64,000 nucleotides of DNA from an uncultured Bacillota bacterium (GTDB taxonomy: Bacteria; Bacillota; Clostridia; Peptostreptococcales; Anaerovoracaceae): assembly GCA_927441425.1 (NCBI GenBank), contig CAKMKG010000004.1, forward strand, positions 1-64,000, in the 5' to 3' direction. Below are positions 7,378 to 16,690 of the stretch, in pieces; the stretch's first letter is position 1; each line of letters opens with the position of its first letter. The position numbers were made by a program, and so were the translations under genes. Below the pieces are notes generated by a model, which was not told where the DNA came from, made no database searches, and saw only the letters and a list, made by a program, of their open reading frames with translations.

Positions 7378-8484
7378 ATGGAAACCAGACCTTATCTATC
7401 TTGGGAGTTGGTTGGGGAATTTATGACGTCAGCCTTCGAAAAAATCGGCGTGCCCCGTGACGAAGCAGCAATTTGTGCTGAAGTACTGATGGAAAGCGAC
7501 CGACGAGGCATAGAAAGCCATGGCTGCAACCGCTTCAAGCCGATCTATATCGACCGCATCCATACGGGCATTCAGAAGCCGGTCACAGAATTCGAGATCT
7601 TGAAAGAAACACCGACGACGGCAGTGGTTGACGGCCATGACGGCATGGGGATGATCGTTGGCTACAAGGCCATGAACATGGCCATCGAAAAGGCGAAAAA
7701 ATATGGTATGGGTATGGTGGCTGCAAGAAATTCCACACATTACGGCATCGCTGGGTATTATACCACCATGGCAACGAAGGAGAATATGATCGGCATCACG
7801 GGTACCAACGCACGGCCGTCCATCGCTCCGACCTTCGGAGTCGAAAATATGCTGGGAACCAATCCTCTTACCTTCGGGCTACCTACCGATGAGGAGTTTC
7901 CTTTCGTGCTGGACTGTGCCACAAGCATCACCCAGCGCGGTAAAATTGAATATTATGCACGGGTAGGAGAAGCAACCCCTGCCGGTATGGTAGTAGGCCA
8001 TGACGGAAAGGCGATGACAGACAGCGTCAAAATCCTGGAGGACCTGGTGAAGGAAAATGCAGCGCTGGCACCCCTCGGCGGGATCGGTGAGGAGCTTGCA
8101 GGGTATAAGGGGTATGGCTACGCCACCGTCGTTGAAATCCTTTCCGCTGCGCTGCAGGCAGGAAGCTATATGAAAATGCTCACCGGACTCGGCGAACACG
8201 GAGAAAAGGTACCGTACCGTCTCGGGCATTTCTTTATTGCCATTGATACGGAGGCATTTCTTGGCGCAGAGAGCTTTAAGAAGACCACCGGTGATATCTT
8301 GCGGGAGCTGCGCGCCTCCACACTTGCACCGGGAGAAAGCAGGATTTATACCGCAGGAGAGAAAGAGTACCTCACATGGCTGGAGCGAAAGGACAAGGGC
8401 GTTCCTGTGGGAGAAGCGGTGCAAAAGGAATTCATCACCGTGCGTAACGATCTGAATCTCGATATCCGCTTCCCCTTCGAATAA
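7378..8484 (+). CDS. Ldh-family NAD(P)-dependent oxidoreductase (malate/lactate/ureidoglycolate type)
   Basis: A 368-aa member of the type-2 malate/L-lactate dehydrogenase family, which reduces 2-oxo acids (or oxidises 2-hydroxy acids) and is unrelated to classical MDH. Landmarks are SDRRGIESHGCNRF (about 36-49, catalytic His), RNSTHYGIAGYY (about 118-129), TNARPSIAPTFG, LGTNPLTFGLP (nucleotide region) and GYKGYGYATVVEIL. The start at 7378 lies 5-6 nt after GGAGG; an ATG four codons earlier is part of that site. A TATAAT at 7316-7321 with a weak -35 is a likely promoter. Substrate among 2-oxo acids not determined. Confidence 0.88.
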   Translation: METRPYLSWELVGEFMTSAFEKIGVPRDEAAICAEVLMESDRRGIESHGCNRFKPIYIDRIHTGIQKPVTEFEILKETPTTAVVDGHDGMGMIVGYKAMNMAIEKAKKYGMGMVAARNSTHYGIAGYYTTMATKENMIGITGTNARPSIAPTFGVENMLGTNPLTFGLPTDEEFPFVLDCATSITQRGKIEYYARVGEATPAGMVVGHDGKAMTDSVKILEDLVKENAALAPLGGIGEELAGYKGYGYATVVEILSAALQAGSYMKMLTGLGEHGEKVPYRLGHFFIAIDTEAFLGAESFKKTTGDILRELRASTLAPGESRIYTAGEKEYLTWLERKDKGVPVGEAVQKEFITVRNDLNLDIRFPFE

Positions 8485-8531
8485 TCCGGTCATTTCGGCT
8501 TTTAGGTATCGACATATTTTAAGATTTTATG

Positions 8532-8587
8532 TTGACAGATTGATCCCATAGTGATATATTTATAACATGAAGTTATAAATATATCAC
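8532..8587 (+). promoter_or_regulatory. Strong promoter covered by a 16-bp perfect inverted repeat
   Basis: TTGACA (8532-8537), 17-bp spacer and TATATT (8555-8560). The arms GTGATATATTTATAAC (8551-8566) and its exact complement (8572-8587), with a 5-bp centre, span the -10 and start site. It is very probably the operator of the XRE regulator encoded two genes downstream. A repressor here would block RNA polymerase. Confidence 0.75.
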
Positions 8588-8610
8588 ATTAAAAAGGGGG
8601 TCTTTTTATA

Positions 8611-8952
8611 ATGAAGCTTAATAAATTAGGTCTTTTGTCGATCTTGTCCCTGGTTGGGTTTTTGGGGCTGACCACCGGCAACAAGGCGCTGTTTGGTTTC
8701 TTCGGCTTCGTCGCTTATATCCGCTATTTTTTTGTAACGCCGGATGAAATGTTCTTACAAAATGTGCGAAGTGCCGCAAGCGTAGGTTTTTTCTCAGGAA
8801 TTGCCGCTACCGGGGGTGCTTTTGTCTTGCACACTTTTGCCCCGTCTGTGGTCACAGGCAGCATCGTATTGGCGACTTGTTTTGTCGTTTCAATAATATG
8901 CTTTTCCGTAACGCTTATAACATTTGAGTTCCGGGAGCAAAGGACGGTTTAA
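8611..8952 (+). CDS. DUF3796 family membrane protein
   Basis: A 113-aa membrane protein with about three hydrophobic segments; the opening LNKLGLLSILSLVGFLGLTTGN and FFGFVAYIRYFFV are characteristic of DUF3796. These proteins are routinely encoded immediately before a small XRE regulator, exactly as here (2 bp gap), and have no known function. AAGGGGG precedes the ATG by about 11 nt. Transcription is from the operator-covered promoter. Confidence 0.8.
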   Translation: MKLNKLGLLSILSLVGFLGLTTGNKALFGFFGFVAYIRYFFVTPDEMFLQNVRSAASVGFFSGIAATGGAFVLHTFAPSVVTGSIVLATCFVVSIICFSVTLITFEFREQRTV

Positions 8953-8954
8953 TC

Positions 8955-9164
8955 ATGGTTCTCATTACGAAAATGCGCGAATATCGTGCTAGGTACAATA
9001 TGAAGCAGGAAGAACTGGCTGCTCTTGTCGGCGTAAGGCGGGAGACCATCGTCAATCTGGAAAATGGCCGTTATAACCCGTCCCTGAAGCTAGCTATGGA
9101 CATTGCCAAGGTATTTTCCTGTACTGTGGCGGATTTGTTCTTCTTCAAAGAAGAGGATAAATAA
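8955..9164 (+). CDS. Small XRE-family transcriptional regulator
   Basis: A 69-aa protein that is essentially one helix-turn-helix: MKQEELAALVGVRRETIVNLE (about 14-34) and NPSLKLAMDIAKVFSCTVADLF. It belongs to the YozG/Cro-like group that pairs with DUF3796 or other small membrane proteins. It probably binds the 16-bp inverted repeat at 8551-8587 and represses its own operon; this is inferred. A strong bidirectional terminator follows. Confidence 0.88.
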   Translation: MVLITKMREYRARYNMKQEELAALVGVRRETIVNLENGRYNPSLKLAMDIAKVFSCTVADLFFFKEEDK

Positions 9165-9212
9165 TGCACTGGAACTCTGTTTTTATTAAACCGGCAAGCA
9201 GCAAAAACAACG

Positions 9213-9238
9213 ACAGGAGCTGTTTTAACAGCTCCTGT
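9213..9238. terminator. Bidirectional intrinsic terminator
   Basis: ACAGGAGCTGTT and AACAGCTCCTGT are perfect 12-bp arms between two convergent genes, with a T-rich run on both outer sides. Confidence 0.75.
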
Positions 9239-9242
9239 TATC

Positions 9243-12194
9243 TTATTCCTGCTTTAGGATTACTCCTCTGCTGCTCTGCCCATCTATTTTTATAATGAGC
9301 GGCTTTTCAAACCGCACAAGCTTTACATGTTCGGTTCGCTGCACAACCGTGGCTTGCTTCAGAGTCTCCCATTTGATCAAATCACCGCTTCCGGGCTTTT
9401 TCCCGATATGGAAATAGCCCATTTTTAAGGATGTCAGGTTATGGTAGAAGTGGCTGCCAAGGGAAGGTTCCACTGTCAGATGATCCATATCCGCCTCAAC
9501 GACCACCTTTGTCTGGGACATCTGCCACCATGCCAGAGGTATGCCGAGCCATGGGTCCGAGGTTCCGATTCTTCCGAAGCCCATCAGAATACATCTTCTC
9601 CCCTCATTCATCAGCCGCTCATTCAATTCCCCGATTTCTAAAGCGATCTGATTTGATTTTCCGATATCAAACTGTTCGGGATCCAAATAAATAATATCAT
9701 AAATATCTTTGTAAACCCCATTCCCAATAATGTGTCCGCTGGTACAAATGACGTCTTCTTCCCTGTAATCCTCAATCCCAACCTCTCTGGCCTCTCTGCC
9801 TGCTACCATTGGGCGGATCTGTAAGAAATAGAACTCTGGGAGCTTTGCTTTATCAACCGGCATATTCACTGCGAATTCAATTTCCACATCAGTCCCAAAC
9901 GCTTTTTTCCCAAGGTCAAAAAGATCCTTGACGATATCGACCAAGGGAAAGGAATTATATTTCAGGATCGGAGCAAAGGTAACGATTTTTGGACCGCTTA
10001 CCGCAAAGGTATCCATGACATAATCATTTTCAGGGGAATAGGTGCTTGCCACCAGCTGCAAGGTTTGATCCTCTTCCGCACGTTTCAATGTAATTCGTTT
10101 ATAGGTACATTCCTCGTCTCTCGTGAGGGGTTTCGAAGGCTCACTCAAGTCAAGGGTATAGATACTTGTTTGTGTATTTTTCATCAACTCAGTGGTAGTT
10201 GAAAATGGAGGATTCAGCTTTGGATAAGCCGGTGAAAAGGTGTATACCTGCCCGCCATCCACAATCGCTTTTCCAAAGCCAATGGCAAGGCTTACAATCC
10301 CCTGTTCCGGCTTCATATAGGAATAAGGATAATAATTATAGGTCTGGGCAACCCCTGATATCGCAGGATAGAATATATCCCCATGTCGCTCTCCAACCAG
10401 CTGCTGTATCAAAATAGACATGGAACCCTCTTCAATCCTTACGTCGGCATTTTTGGCATATCCCTTTGGTGATTGGTAAAATGCGGATGCATAAATCAAC
10501 TTTACCGCATCGATGAGCTGCTGTAACCGGACTTCGGCATCCTGGTCACAATTGGGGATAATATAGGTTTTAAATATCCCGGCAAAGGGCAATACCTGTG
10601 AGTCTTCAAGAATGCTCGAAGAGCGTACTGCCAGAGGATAATCGATTTCGTTGATCAGTATCCGCAGGTGATCCGCAATGATATCAGGAAGCGGCGCAGC
10701 AAGAAACCTCCGAGAAATTTCTTCCTCATCCGTCGTATTAACCGCCATTTCCTGAAGATCATTTACATGCATGAATTCTTCAAAAACATCACTCCCAATT
10801 ACGAAGGAGCTTGGAATTTTTAATTTTACGTCGGAATATTTCTTTTGGATATCCGAATTAACAATCAAGGATCTGAAAAATGCAACACCTCTTGCTTTTC
10901 CGCCCAAGGATCCGCTTCCGAGCCTGACAAAGGAGTTATCAAAATTCATTCTGGAAAAGCCAAAATCAATGATAACACCCTTCTGGTAACTTCTGAAAAT
11001 CCGATCGAGACAGTCTACGATGAATTCCCTAAATTTTACGATGTTTTCAGCCGCGCTCCCTTCTCTCTCTCTCAGCTCATCTGCCACTTCAAATTCAGTT
11101 CTGGCCCTGAACCAGCGGGAAAAGTGATGTTGCACAGCGTGGTAAACAAGACTCTCATCCGGCAAAGCCTGCAAGGCCCTTTCAAAGCTTGAGATGTCAG
11201 ATACCTTTGATATCACTTCTCCCTGTGCATTCTTAAACGCAAATTCTCCAAAGCTGTAATTATCCAATATATGGCTGCGAAGCTCACGTAACAAATTGGG
11301 CGAATTCTTGTCAAGAAAGCTCATCTCAAGCTTCTCCGCTTTCTCAATATTATCCGTTTCTTCCGACTGCAGCAGCATCGGGAGGTCTGGGATCAGATCC
11401 CTGACCTTGAGGGACAACTCCAAACCAGCCTCACCATAAACGGTGCCATCTTTCAGAAAGGCGATGTCAGATACAATACCGAGCAAATTATTCTTGTATT
11501 TATGAACAATTTCCATTGCCTCTTCGTAAGAGTCGGCTAACAGAATTTTAGGCCTCGCACGCATCCTGAGCAAGCGGTGAAGGTCGTTCACCGCGTGGGA
11601 GATTAGGTATCGGGTTTGTTTCATAATCTCGGTATAAATCAAGGGCAAAAATTGAGAATAATAATTCGGCGAATCATCAACTACTAATATTACCTGCACG
11701 CCCTGTTGGCAGTCTTCCTCCACATTTCCCCGATCTTCGACATATTTGATTATTGCAAGAAATATTTGACTGTTACCCGACCAGACAAAGACTCTGTCAA
11801 TCGACTTTGACTCTCTGATGATACTGAGGGTTTCATTGTCCAAAGCTTCATAGGTCAGCATAACGATAGGTTTCTCCGGATATGCTTCCTTTACCTGCCT
11901 GCTGAACTCCAGAGAATTGATATCACTGATATGGGGCATCGTAATGACAAGGTCGTAGGTCCTAGTTCTCAGTGCTTCAAATGCTTCCTCTGACGAGGAT
12001 GCATGGGCAATTCTTGGAACAAACTGCAGATTCAAACCCAAATATTCACTGAATATCTTGTCGGAAAGCTGGCCATCCTCCTCCAATACAAAGGAATCAT
12101 AGGGGGTTGACACCAATAGGATTTCTCTTACACGGAATTTCATCAAATCATGAAACCGTGTAAATTTCGGATCATATTCTTTCGAATTGTTCAT
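9243..12194 (-). CDS. PEP-synthase-like protein with receiver-like N-terminal domains
   Basis: A 983-aa protein. Residues about 25-150 and 165-310 resemble response-regulator receiver folds (REILLVSTPYDSF, YDLVITMPHISD; then VILVVDDSPNYYSQF, NLLGIVSDIAFLKDG). From about 420 onward is the ATP/pyruvate-binding part of PEP synthase/PPDK: LGSGSLGGKARGVAF, LAVRSSSILEDS and FAGIFKTY, ending with FYFLQIRPMV. The swivelling phosphohistidine domain (TSHAAI-type motif) and the PEP-binding barrel are not visible, so normal PEP synthesis seems unlikely. AAGGAGG lies 4 nt before the ATG. It may be a sensor or phosphotransfer regulator using this fold (inference). Confidence 0.75.
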   Translation of the reverse strand: MNNSKEYDPKFTRFHDLMKFRVREILLVSTPYDSFVLEEDGQLSDKIFSEYLGLNLQFVPRIAHASSSEEAFEALRTRTYDLVITMPHISDINSLEFSRQVKEAYPEKPIVMLTYEALDNETLSIIRESKSIDRVFVWSGNSQIFLAIIKYVEDRGNVEEDCQQGVQVILVVDDSPNYYSQFLPLIYTEIMKQTRYLISHAVNDLHRLLRMRARPKILLADSYEEAMEIVHKYKNNLLGIVSDIAFLKDGTVYGEAGLELSLKVRDLIPDLPMLLQSEETDNIEKAEKLEMSFLDKNSPNLLRELRSHILDNYSFGEFAFKNAQGEVISKVSDISSFERALQALPDESLVYHAVQHHFSRWFRARTEFEVADELREREGSAAENIVKFREFIVDCLDRIFRSYQKGVIIDFGFSRMNFDNSFVRLGSGSLGGKARGVAFFRSLIVNSDIQKKYSDVKLKIPSSFVIGSDVFEEFMHVNDLQEMAVNTTDEEEISRRFLAAPLPDIIADHLRILINEIDYPLAVRSSSILEDSQVLPFAGIFKTYIIPNCDQDAEVRLQQLIDAVKLIYASAFYQSPKGYAKNADVRIEEGSMSILIQQLVGERHGDIFYPAISGVAQTYNYYPYSYMKPEQGIVSLAIGFGKAIVDGGQVYTFSPAYPKLNPPFSTTTELMKNTQTSIYTLDLSEPSKPLTRDEECTYKRITLKRAEEDQTLQLVASTYSPENDYVMDTFAVSGPKIVTFAPILKYNSFPLVDIVKDLFDLGKKAFGTDVEIEFAVNMPVDKAKLPEFYFLQIRPMVAGREAREVGIEDYREEDVICTSGHIIGNGVYKDIYDIIYLDPEQFDIGKSNQIALEIGELNERLMNEGRRCILMGFGRIGTSDPWLGIPLAWWQMSQTKVVVEADMDHLTVEPSLGSHFYHNLTSLKMGYFHIGKKPGSGDLIKWETLKQATVVQRTEHVKLVRFEKPLIIKIDGQSSRGVILKQE

Positions 12195-12220
12195 AAAGCC
12201 TCCTTGTATTACGTCTTTTC

Positions 12221-12249
12221 AACGAGGTGGGACGATCAATCACCTCGTT
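12221..12249. promoter_or_regulatory. Inverted repeat upstream of the PEP-synthase-like gene
   Basis: AACGAGGTG and CACCTCGTT, perfect 9-bp arms around 11 bp, lie 27 bp before the start codon of the minus-strand gene. No T run follows, so it is more likely a leader hairpin or operator than a terminator. Confidence 0.4.
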
Positions 12250-12339
12250 ATAATTATTACACCATTTCGCCCATACCAAACCAAATATTTTTCCCCTTTT
12301 GCTAAACAGGCAAAACTGTGATCAGATAACCTCCTGCGA

Positions 12340-13989
12340 TCATTTCATCGTTTCACGTAAATTTAAAACCTCGTTTTGTGCTTCACTCTTTTGAAACATG
12401 GCATATCTGAAAAAAGCAAAGCCATCCACTTTTCCCGTTGCTCTGGCTTCTAATACCTGTCTCGCGATGATATCATCGTAACGAAGCCATTCGGAAACCG
12501 AATTGTTATCTGAGACCTTCGTTCCTGCATTGGCCATATTCAATCCGATATACAATTTTGCATTTCCCTTTCCTGCAAGAGAAATCCAAGTTTTTAGGTT
12601 ATTCTCATAGGCGTAGGCTGCAATATTTCCCGAAGAATCTCTTCTCTCAAAGCCCCAGTATAGCTGCGGCATAATGTAATCCACATAGCCGGGCTCGGAC
12701 AGCCATGTATCCACATCAGCAAAGTAACTCGTATCCTTACGCAGATTATCCACATTGCCCGCAGGGCTGATTCCAAATTCTATGCTTGGGTCAGCGTTCT
12801 TCACTGTCGTATAAACATCCTTGATCATCCTATTGACGTTATTTCGACGCCAGTTTGCAATGCTGAGGGTACTCCCCGAAGCATCATATTCCGGCTTGTC
12901 AAAAAACAATGCAGGATCACTGTCAACAACAGAGGGATAAAAGTAATCATCAAAATGGATCCCGTCCACATCGTAATTTGAAACAATTTCATCAACTCCG
13001 TCCGCCACCATCTGTCGGACCTGCGGAACCGACGGATTTAAATAATATTCTCCTTTATGTAAAAGCACCCATCTGTCATTGGTGGTGTCATTGTCGGAAA
13101 GCCAGACCTTCGCCGGATTACTTAGATCCACCTGGGGCCAGTAGCAGCCGTAGCCCGTCACTCTATAAGGATTTAGCCAGGCATGGAATTCAAGTCCTCT
13201 GCTGTGGGCTGCCGAAATCATATAACGAAGTGGATCATACCCCGGATCAACACTCTGGGCTCCGCTGGCAAACGTGGACCACGGATAATATTGAGAAGGA
13301 TACATTGCATCGGCGTGGGAGCGGACGTGAACAATAACGGCATTCATCCCCAGATCCACACAGCGGTCAAACATGGTATCAATCGCTGCCTGAAAGCCCG
13401 TTTCGTCCTTCGGCATTTCCATATACTCCAGGAACGAAATCCACATGGCATCAAGCTCTCCGCTCCGCGCTGTGTTTCCCCCTCGGGTTCCGGGGCTTTC
13501 TGCTACCGTACCATCCGATCTGACAACAACGGTTCTTTTCTCTTCATCCCAGGCAACGCCTGCGCCAAAGGCCTCAAGGACAGCTCTGATCGGCAGATAG
13601 GTTCGCTCCTCCTTGATGACTGCAGTGGTATCATTGGTCACGGGGGCACCATTTACATAAATGTGGGCCTGTCCAATAGTCGCCTGCACCAAAATTCCGT
13701 TTTTTACAACACTGGCTGTACTACTATTGCTGTCCCAGGAAACTGCAGCTCCGAAGGCTTCCATTACACCCCGAAGCGGTACTAATGTTCTGTTGTTTGC
13801 ATCGATGTATGGCTCACCATATCCGCTTTGAAGCACCACTGCTTCTCCGTCAATCATAACACCTATGTCTGATGTTCCTATTGCAGACGCCTCCCCCTGA
13901 GGAATAAAACAAACTGCCGCAATCAACAGAACGGCTGCGATCCCCCATTTGACTTTAGTTCCAATCCTACGATTCTTTTTCTGATACAT
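12340..13989 (-). CDS. Secreted GHL10-type glycoside hydrolase with copper-amine-oxidase-N-like domain
   Basis: A 549-aa protein. A basic N-terminus and hydrophobic stretch (GIAAVLLIAAVCF) ending near EASA form a signal peptide. Residues about 40-165 are a stalk-type copper-amine-oxidase-N1 domain (NNRTLVPLRGVMEAFGA and TYLPIRAVLEAFGAGVAWD, two repeats). The rest is a TIM-barrel hydrolase of the GHL10/DUF187 kind: LEFHAWLNPYR, VDGIHFDDYFYP, ISPAGNVDN, YVDYIMPQLYWG. It acts outside the cell, probably on cell-wall or exopolysaccharide glycans. The ATG with GAGGG upstream was preferred over a longer GTG start. Confidence 0.82.
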   Translation of the reverse strand: MYQKKNRRIGTKVKWGIAAVLLIAAVCFIPQGEASAIGTSDIGVMIDGEAVVLQSGYGEPYIDANNRTLVPLRGVMEAFGAAVSWDSNSSTASVVKNGILVQATIGQAHIYVNGAPVTNDTTAVIKEERTYLPIRAVLEAFGAGVAWDEEKRTVVVRSDGTVAESPGTRGGNTARSGELDAMWISFLEYMEMPKDETGFQAAIDTMFDRCVDLGMNAVIVHVRSHADAMYPSQYYPWSTFASGAQSVDPGYDPLRYMISAAHSRGLEFHAWLNPYRVTGYGCYWPQVDLSNPAKVWLSDNDTTNDRWVLLHKGEYYLNPSVPQVRQMVADGVDEIVSNYDVDGIHFDDYFYPSVVDSDPALFFDKPEYDASGSTLSIANWRRNNVNRMIKDVYTTVKNADPSIEFGISPAGNVDNLRKDTSYFADVDTWLSEPGYVDYIMPQLYWGFERRDSSGNIAAYAYENNLKTWISLAGKGNAKLYIGLNMANAGTKVSDNNSVSEWLRYDDIIARQVLEARATGKVDGFAFFRYAMFQKSEAQNEVLNLRETMK

Positions 13990-14103
13990 AATCCCAACCC
14001 TCACTACATCTTTTACCAACACTTTTTTGAATCAATTGTTCTATTTCTTATTGGACATTATACCATACATTATGGCTCTGTCAGTATGATTCAATGTCCT
14101 TTT

Positions 14104-14142
14104 AAGAAAAACACACCCCTCATCAAAGAAAAGGGATGTGCT
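14104..14142 (-). terminator. Terminator of the liv-type transport genes
   Basis: Read on the minus strand: CACATCCC, a loop, GGGGTGTG and a run of five T then CTT. It follows the last ABC gene by about 35 bp. Confidence 0.7.
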
Positions 14143-14174
14143 TTATCATTAATTAGACTTCCTATTAATATGAA

Positions 14175-14882
14175 TCAAATATTACCCAAATAGGCTTTTA
14201 CGATATCATCGCTGTTTTTCACTTCATCTCTGGTGCCGGAAAACACAACATTCCCGGTTTCGAGAACATAGGCATAATCTGAAATGCTCAAAGCGTTATC
14301 GACCATCTGCTCAACCAGCATGATTGTTACGCCAGTCTTTTTGATTTCCGTCAGTAGTTTGAATACATCCGCAACAATGATCGGCGCAAGACCAAGGGAC
14401 GGCTCGTCTAGGATAAGAAGTTCAGGTCCGGTCATCAAAGCCCTTGCGATTGCAAGCATCTGCTGTTCTCCACCTGACAAGGTTCCTCCGAGTTGCTTTC
14501 GCCTTTCCTTCAGGATCGGAAAACGGTCAAACATTTCATCCATACGATCATGGATCTTCTTTGCGTCCTTTTCTGCGTACGCTCCGAGAAGCATATTTTC
14601 TTCAACGCTATGCTCCGCAAAGATCTGCCTGCCTTCAGGAACAAGTCTGATTCCTTTTCTGACGAGCTTGTCGGGAGTTGTTTTGGTGATATCTTCTCCC
14701 TTGTACAGGATCGTTCCTTCCTTTGCACGATGAAGACCCACTAAGGTATTGAGTATGGTGCTTTTTCCGGCTCCGTTTGCTCCGACGACTGTCACTACCG
14801 AGCCTTGCTTGATATCAAAGGATACGTGGTGTACGACCTCCGTCTTGCCGTAAGCGATTGTTAAATTCTCAACTTTTAGCAT
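14175..14882 (-). CDS. livF: Branched-chain amino acid-type ABC transporter ATP-binding protein
   Basis: A 235-aa LivF-type ATPase: Walker A GANGAGKST near residue 35, Q-loop VPEGRQIFAEHSVEENMLLG (LivF hallmark), signature LSGGEQQMLAIARAL and Walker B LLILDEPSLGL. It supplies energy for import through the LivH/LivM pair. Its start overlaps the end of the upstream fused permease-ATPase gene by 7 bp. The context of CoA-transferase, thiolase and SDRs suggests a carboxylate or amino-acid-derived substrate rather than leucine itself (inferred). Confidence 0.9.
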   Translation of the reverse strand: MLKVENLTIAYGKTEVVHHVSFDIKQGSVVTVVGANGAGKSTILNTLVGLHRAKEGTILYKGEDITKTTPDKLVRKGIRLVPEGRQIFAEHSVEENMLLGAYAEKDAKKIHDRMDEMFDRFPILKERRKQLGGTLSGGEQQMLAIARALMTGPELLILDEPSLGLAPIIVADVFKLLTEIKKTGVTIMLVEQMVDNALSISDYAYVLETGNVVFSGTRDEVKNSDDIVKAYLGNI

Positions 14883-16690
14883 GTCGGAACCTCCTCTCCC
14901 AAATAGGCTTTTCTTACTGCCGGATCTACGCTGACTTCCGCCGGAGTACCCTCAGCAATCTTCCTTCCATAATCGATAACTGTGATATAATCTGAAATGC
15001 CCATTACGATGCTCATATGATGCTCGATCATCAGTACCGTAATACCGACATTTTTAATTGCCTTTATGATCTCCGATAGCTCTGCTACTTCCGTCTCATT
15101 CAGACCGGCACAAGGCTCATCCAGTACCATGAGCTTTGGCTTCTCGCACAGTGCACGGGCAATTTCCAGCAGCTTCTGCTGACCAGCGGAAAGGCTTTCC
15201 GGATCAAAATTAGCTTTATCTTCAAGCCCGATCAGTTTCAGACAGTCGTATGCTTCCAGATAAGCTTCTTTTTCTTCCTTTCGTTTCTTGGGCGAATGGA
15301 AAATTGCGCCTGCCATACTATAGGTGTAGTAGATTCTGCCGCCCATTGCAACATTATCTATGACACGCATATCTTTGAACAGTCTAACATGCTGATAGGT
15401 CCTTGCGATTCCACGTTTCACCGAAAGGAAAGGCTCCATTCCCGTGATATTTTCACCATTGAAGGTAACGCTGCCTTCCGTCGGCTTATCGATTCCCGTT
15501 ATCATATTGACCGTGGTTGTCTTGCCGGCACCGTTGGGTCCGATCAGGGAATGTACCGTACCTTTCTTTACCGTAATGTCAAGATTTCCGACAGCCGTAA
15601 GCCCGCCGAATCTCCTTGTAAGATTACTTACTTCTAGAATATTTTCCGGGCCGTCCGCATTAACCTTGAATTTTTCAAAGCTGATGGGCGGCCTGTCGCC
15701 TACATTTTCGATATCGGTGTTATCATCGATTGCTCTGAAGCGTTTCTTTATCCTTCCGGCAATCCCTCCTGGCAAAATCTGCGTCAGAATGATCAGGAGC
15801 GCGCCGAATACGATCTGCTTCAGGTCCGGTGATGCATTGAAGAATTCCGGTACGATCATTACGACGACGACGCCGAAGGCCGGACCGCTCAAGGTGCCGC
15901 TCCCGCCTATAATGACCATTAACAGCACCAGTATCGTCAGGTAGAATCCAAAGGTGTCAGGGCTAATGTACTCGCTATAGCTTGCGTAGAGGGAGCCGGC
16001 GACACCGATCATCATGGAGCTTACAAGCAGCGCAATGACCTTGAATTTCCTGTTGTTGATCCCTACTCCCGCCGCCGCTATCTCGTCATTCTTGACTGCA
16101 AGGAAATCACGACCCCAATGGCTCTTTACCAGTCCCCATGCGAACAATACCGCCAGAATCAAGAAGAAAAATATCACATAGTATTTTGAAAAATTCGTGA
16201 GCGTGATGCCGAATATGGACCATGGAGGGAGGAAAAATCCTGCCGCACCTTGTGTCAAGGAAATCCAATCGTTTAGTATACGATGCACGATCTCCAGTAT
16301 ACCAAGGCTGATCAGAGCAAGGTAATGGCCCTTGACTTTATATGCCGGCAAGGAGATCGTTAAGCTAATCAATCCGGTAACAACCATTGCCGCCAGCATA
16401 CCAGCGAAGAACGGCAATTTCAGAGTCGTAATCGTGATTGCCGAGGCATAAGCTCCGGCGCCGAATATGGCCGCAGCGGAAAGGGTCAGCAGTCCGCAGT
16501 ACCCTGCAGATATGTCATACCCAATCGACAATATCATGTAGATAAATATAATGATGGCAAACCGCATATAATAATTACCGGCAATAAATGGAAATACCAA
16601 GCAAAAGAGCAGCAATACCACTATTAGTAAGTTAAACCACGCGCTATACTTTTTCTGAAGCGAACCCGTTTTTGTTAAAAATCTTGGCAC
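14876..16690 (-). CDS. Fused LivM permease - LivG ATPase
   Basis: A 604-aa two-domain protein. Residues about 20-315 are a LivM permease with many membrane spans and the loop LTQGAAGFFLPPW. A linker of about 35 residues (RFRAIDDNTDIENVGDRPP) leads to a LivG-type ATPase from about 345: Walker A GPNGAGKTTTVN, ARTYQHVRLFKDMRVIDNV, signature LSAGQQKLLEIARAL, Walker B LMVLDEPCAGL. These are normally two proteins. The GTG start has GGGAGGG 7 nt upstream and overlaps the end of the livH gene by 47 bp. Confidence 0.88.
   Translation of the reverse strand: MPRFLTKTGSLQKKYSAWFNLLIVVLLLFCLVFPFIAGNYYMRFAIIIFIYMILSIGYDISAGYCGLLTLSAAAIFGAGAYASAITITTLKLPFFAGMLAAMVVTGLISLTISLPAYKVKGHYLALISLGILEIVHRILNDWISLTQGAAGFFLPPWSIFGITLTNFSKYYVIFFFLILAVLFAWGLVKSHWGRDFLAVKNDEIAAAGVGINNRKFKVIALLVSSMMIGVAGSLYASYSEYISPDTFGFYLTILVLLMVIIGGSGTLSGPAFGVVVVMIVPEFFNASPDLKQIVFGALLIILTQILPGGIAGRIKKRFRAIDDNTDIENVGDRPPISFEKFKVNADGPENILEVSNLTRRFGGLTAVGNLDITVKKGTVHSLIGPNGAGKTTTVNMITGIDKPTEGSVTFNGENITGMEPFLSVKRGIARTYQHVRLFKDMRVIDNVAMGGRIYYTYSMAGAIFHSPKKRKEEKEAYLEAYDCLKLIGLEDKANFDPESLSAGQQKLLEIARALCEKPKLMVLDEPCAGLNETEVAELSEIIKAIKNVGITVLMIEHHMSIVMGISDYITVIDYGRKIAEGTPAEVSVDPAVRKAYLGEEVPTC

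Noticed and set aside
13183-13785. 200-codon plus-strand frame
   Set aside because: It is antisense to the GHL10 hydrolase, whose domains and signal peptide are clear.
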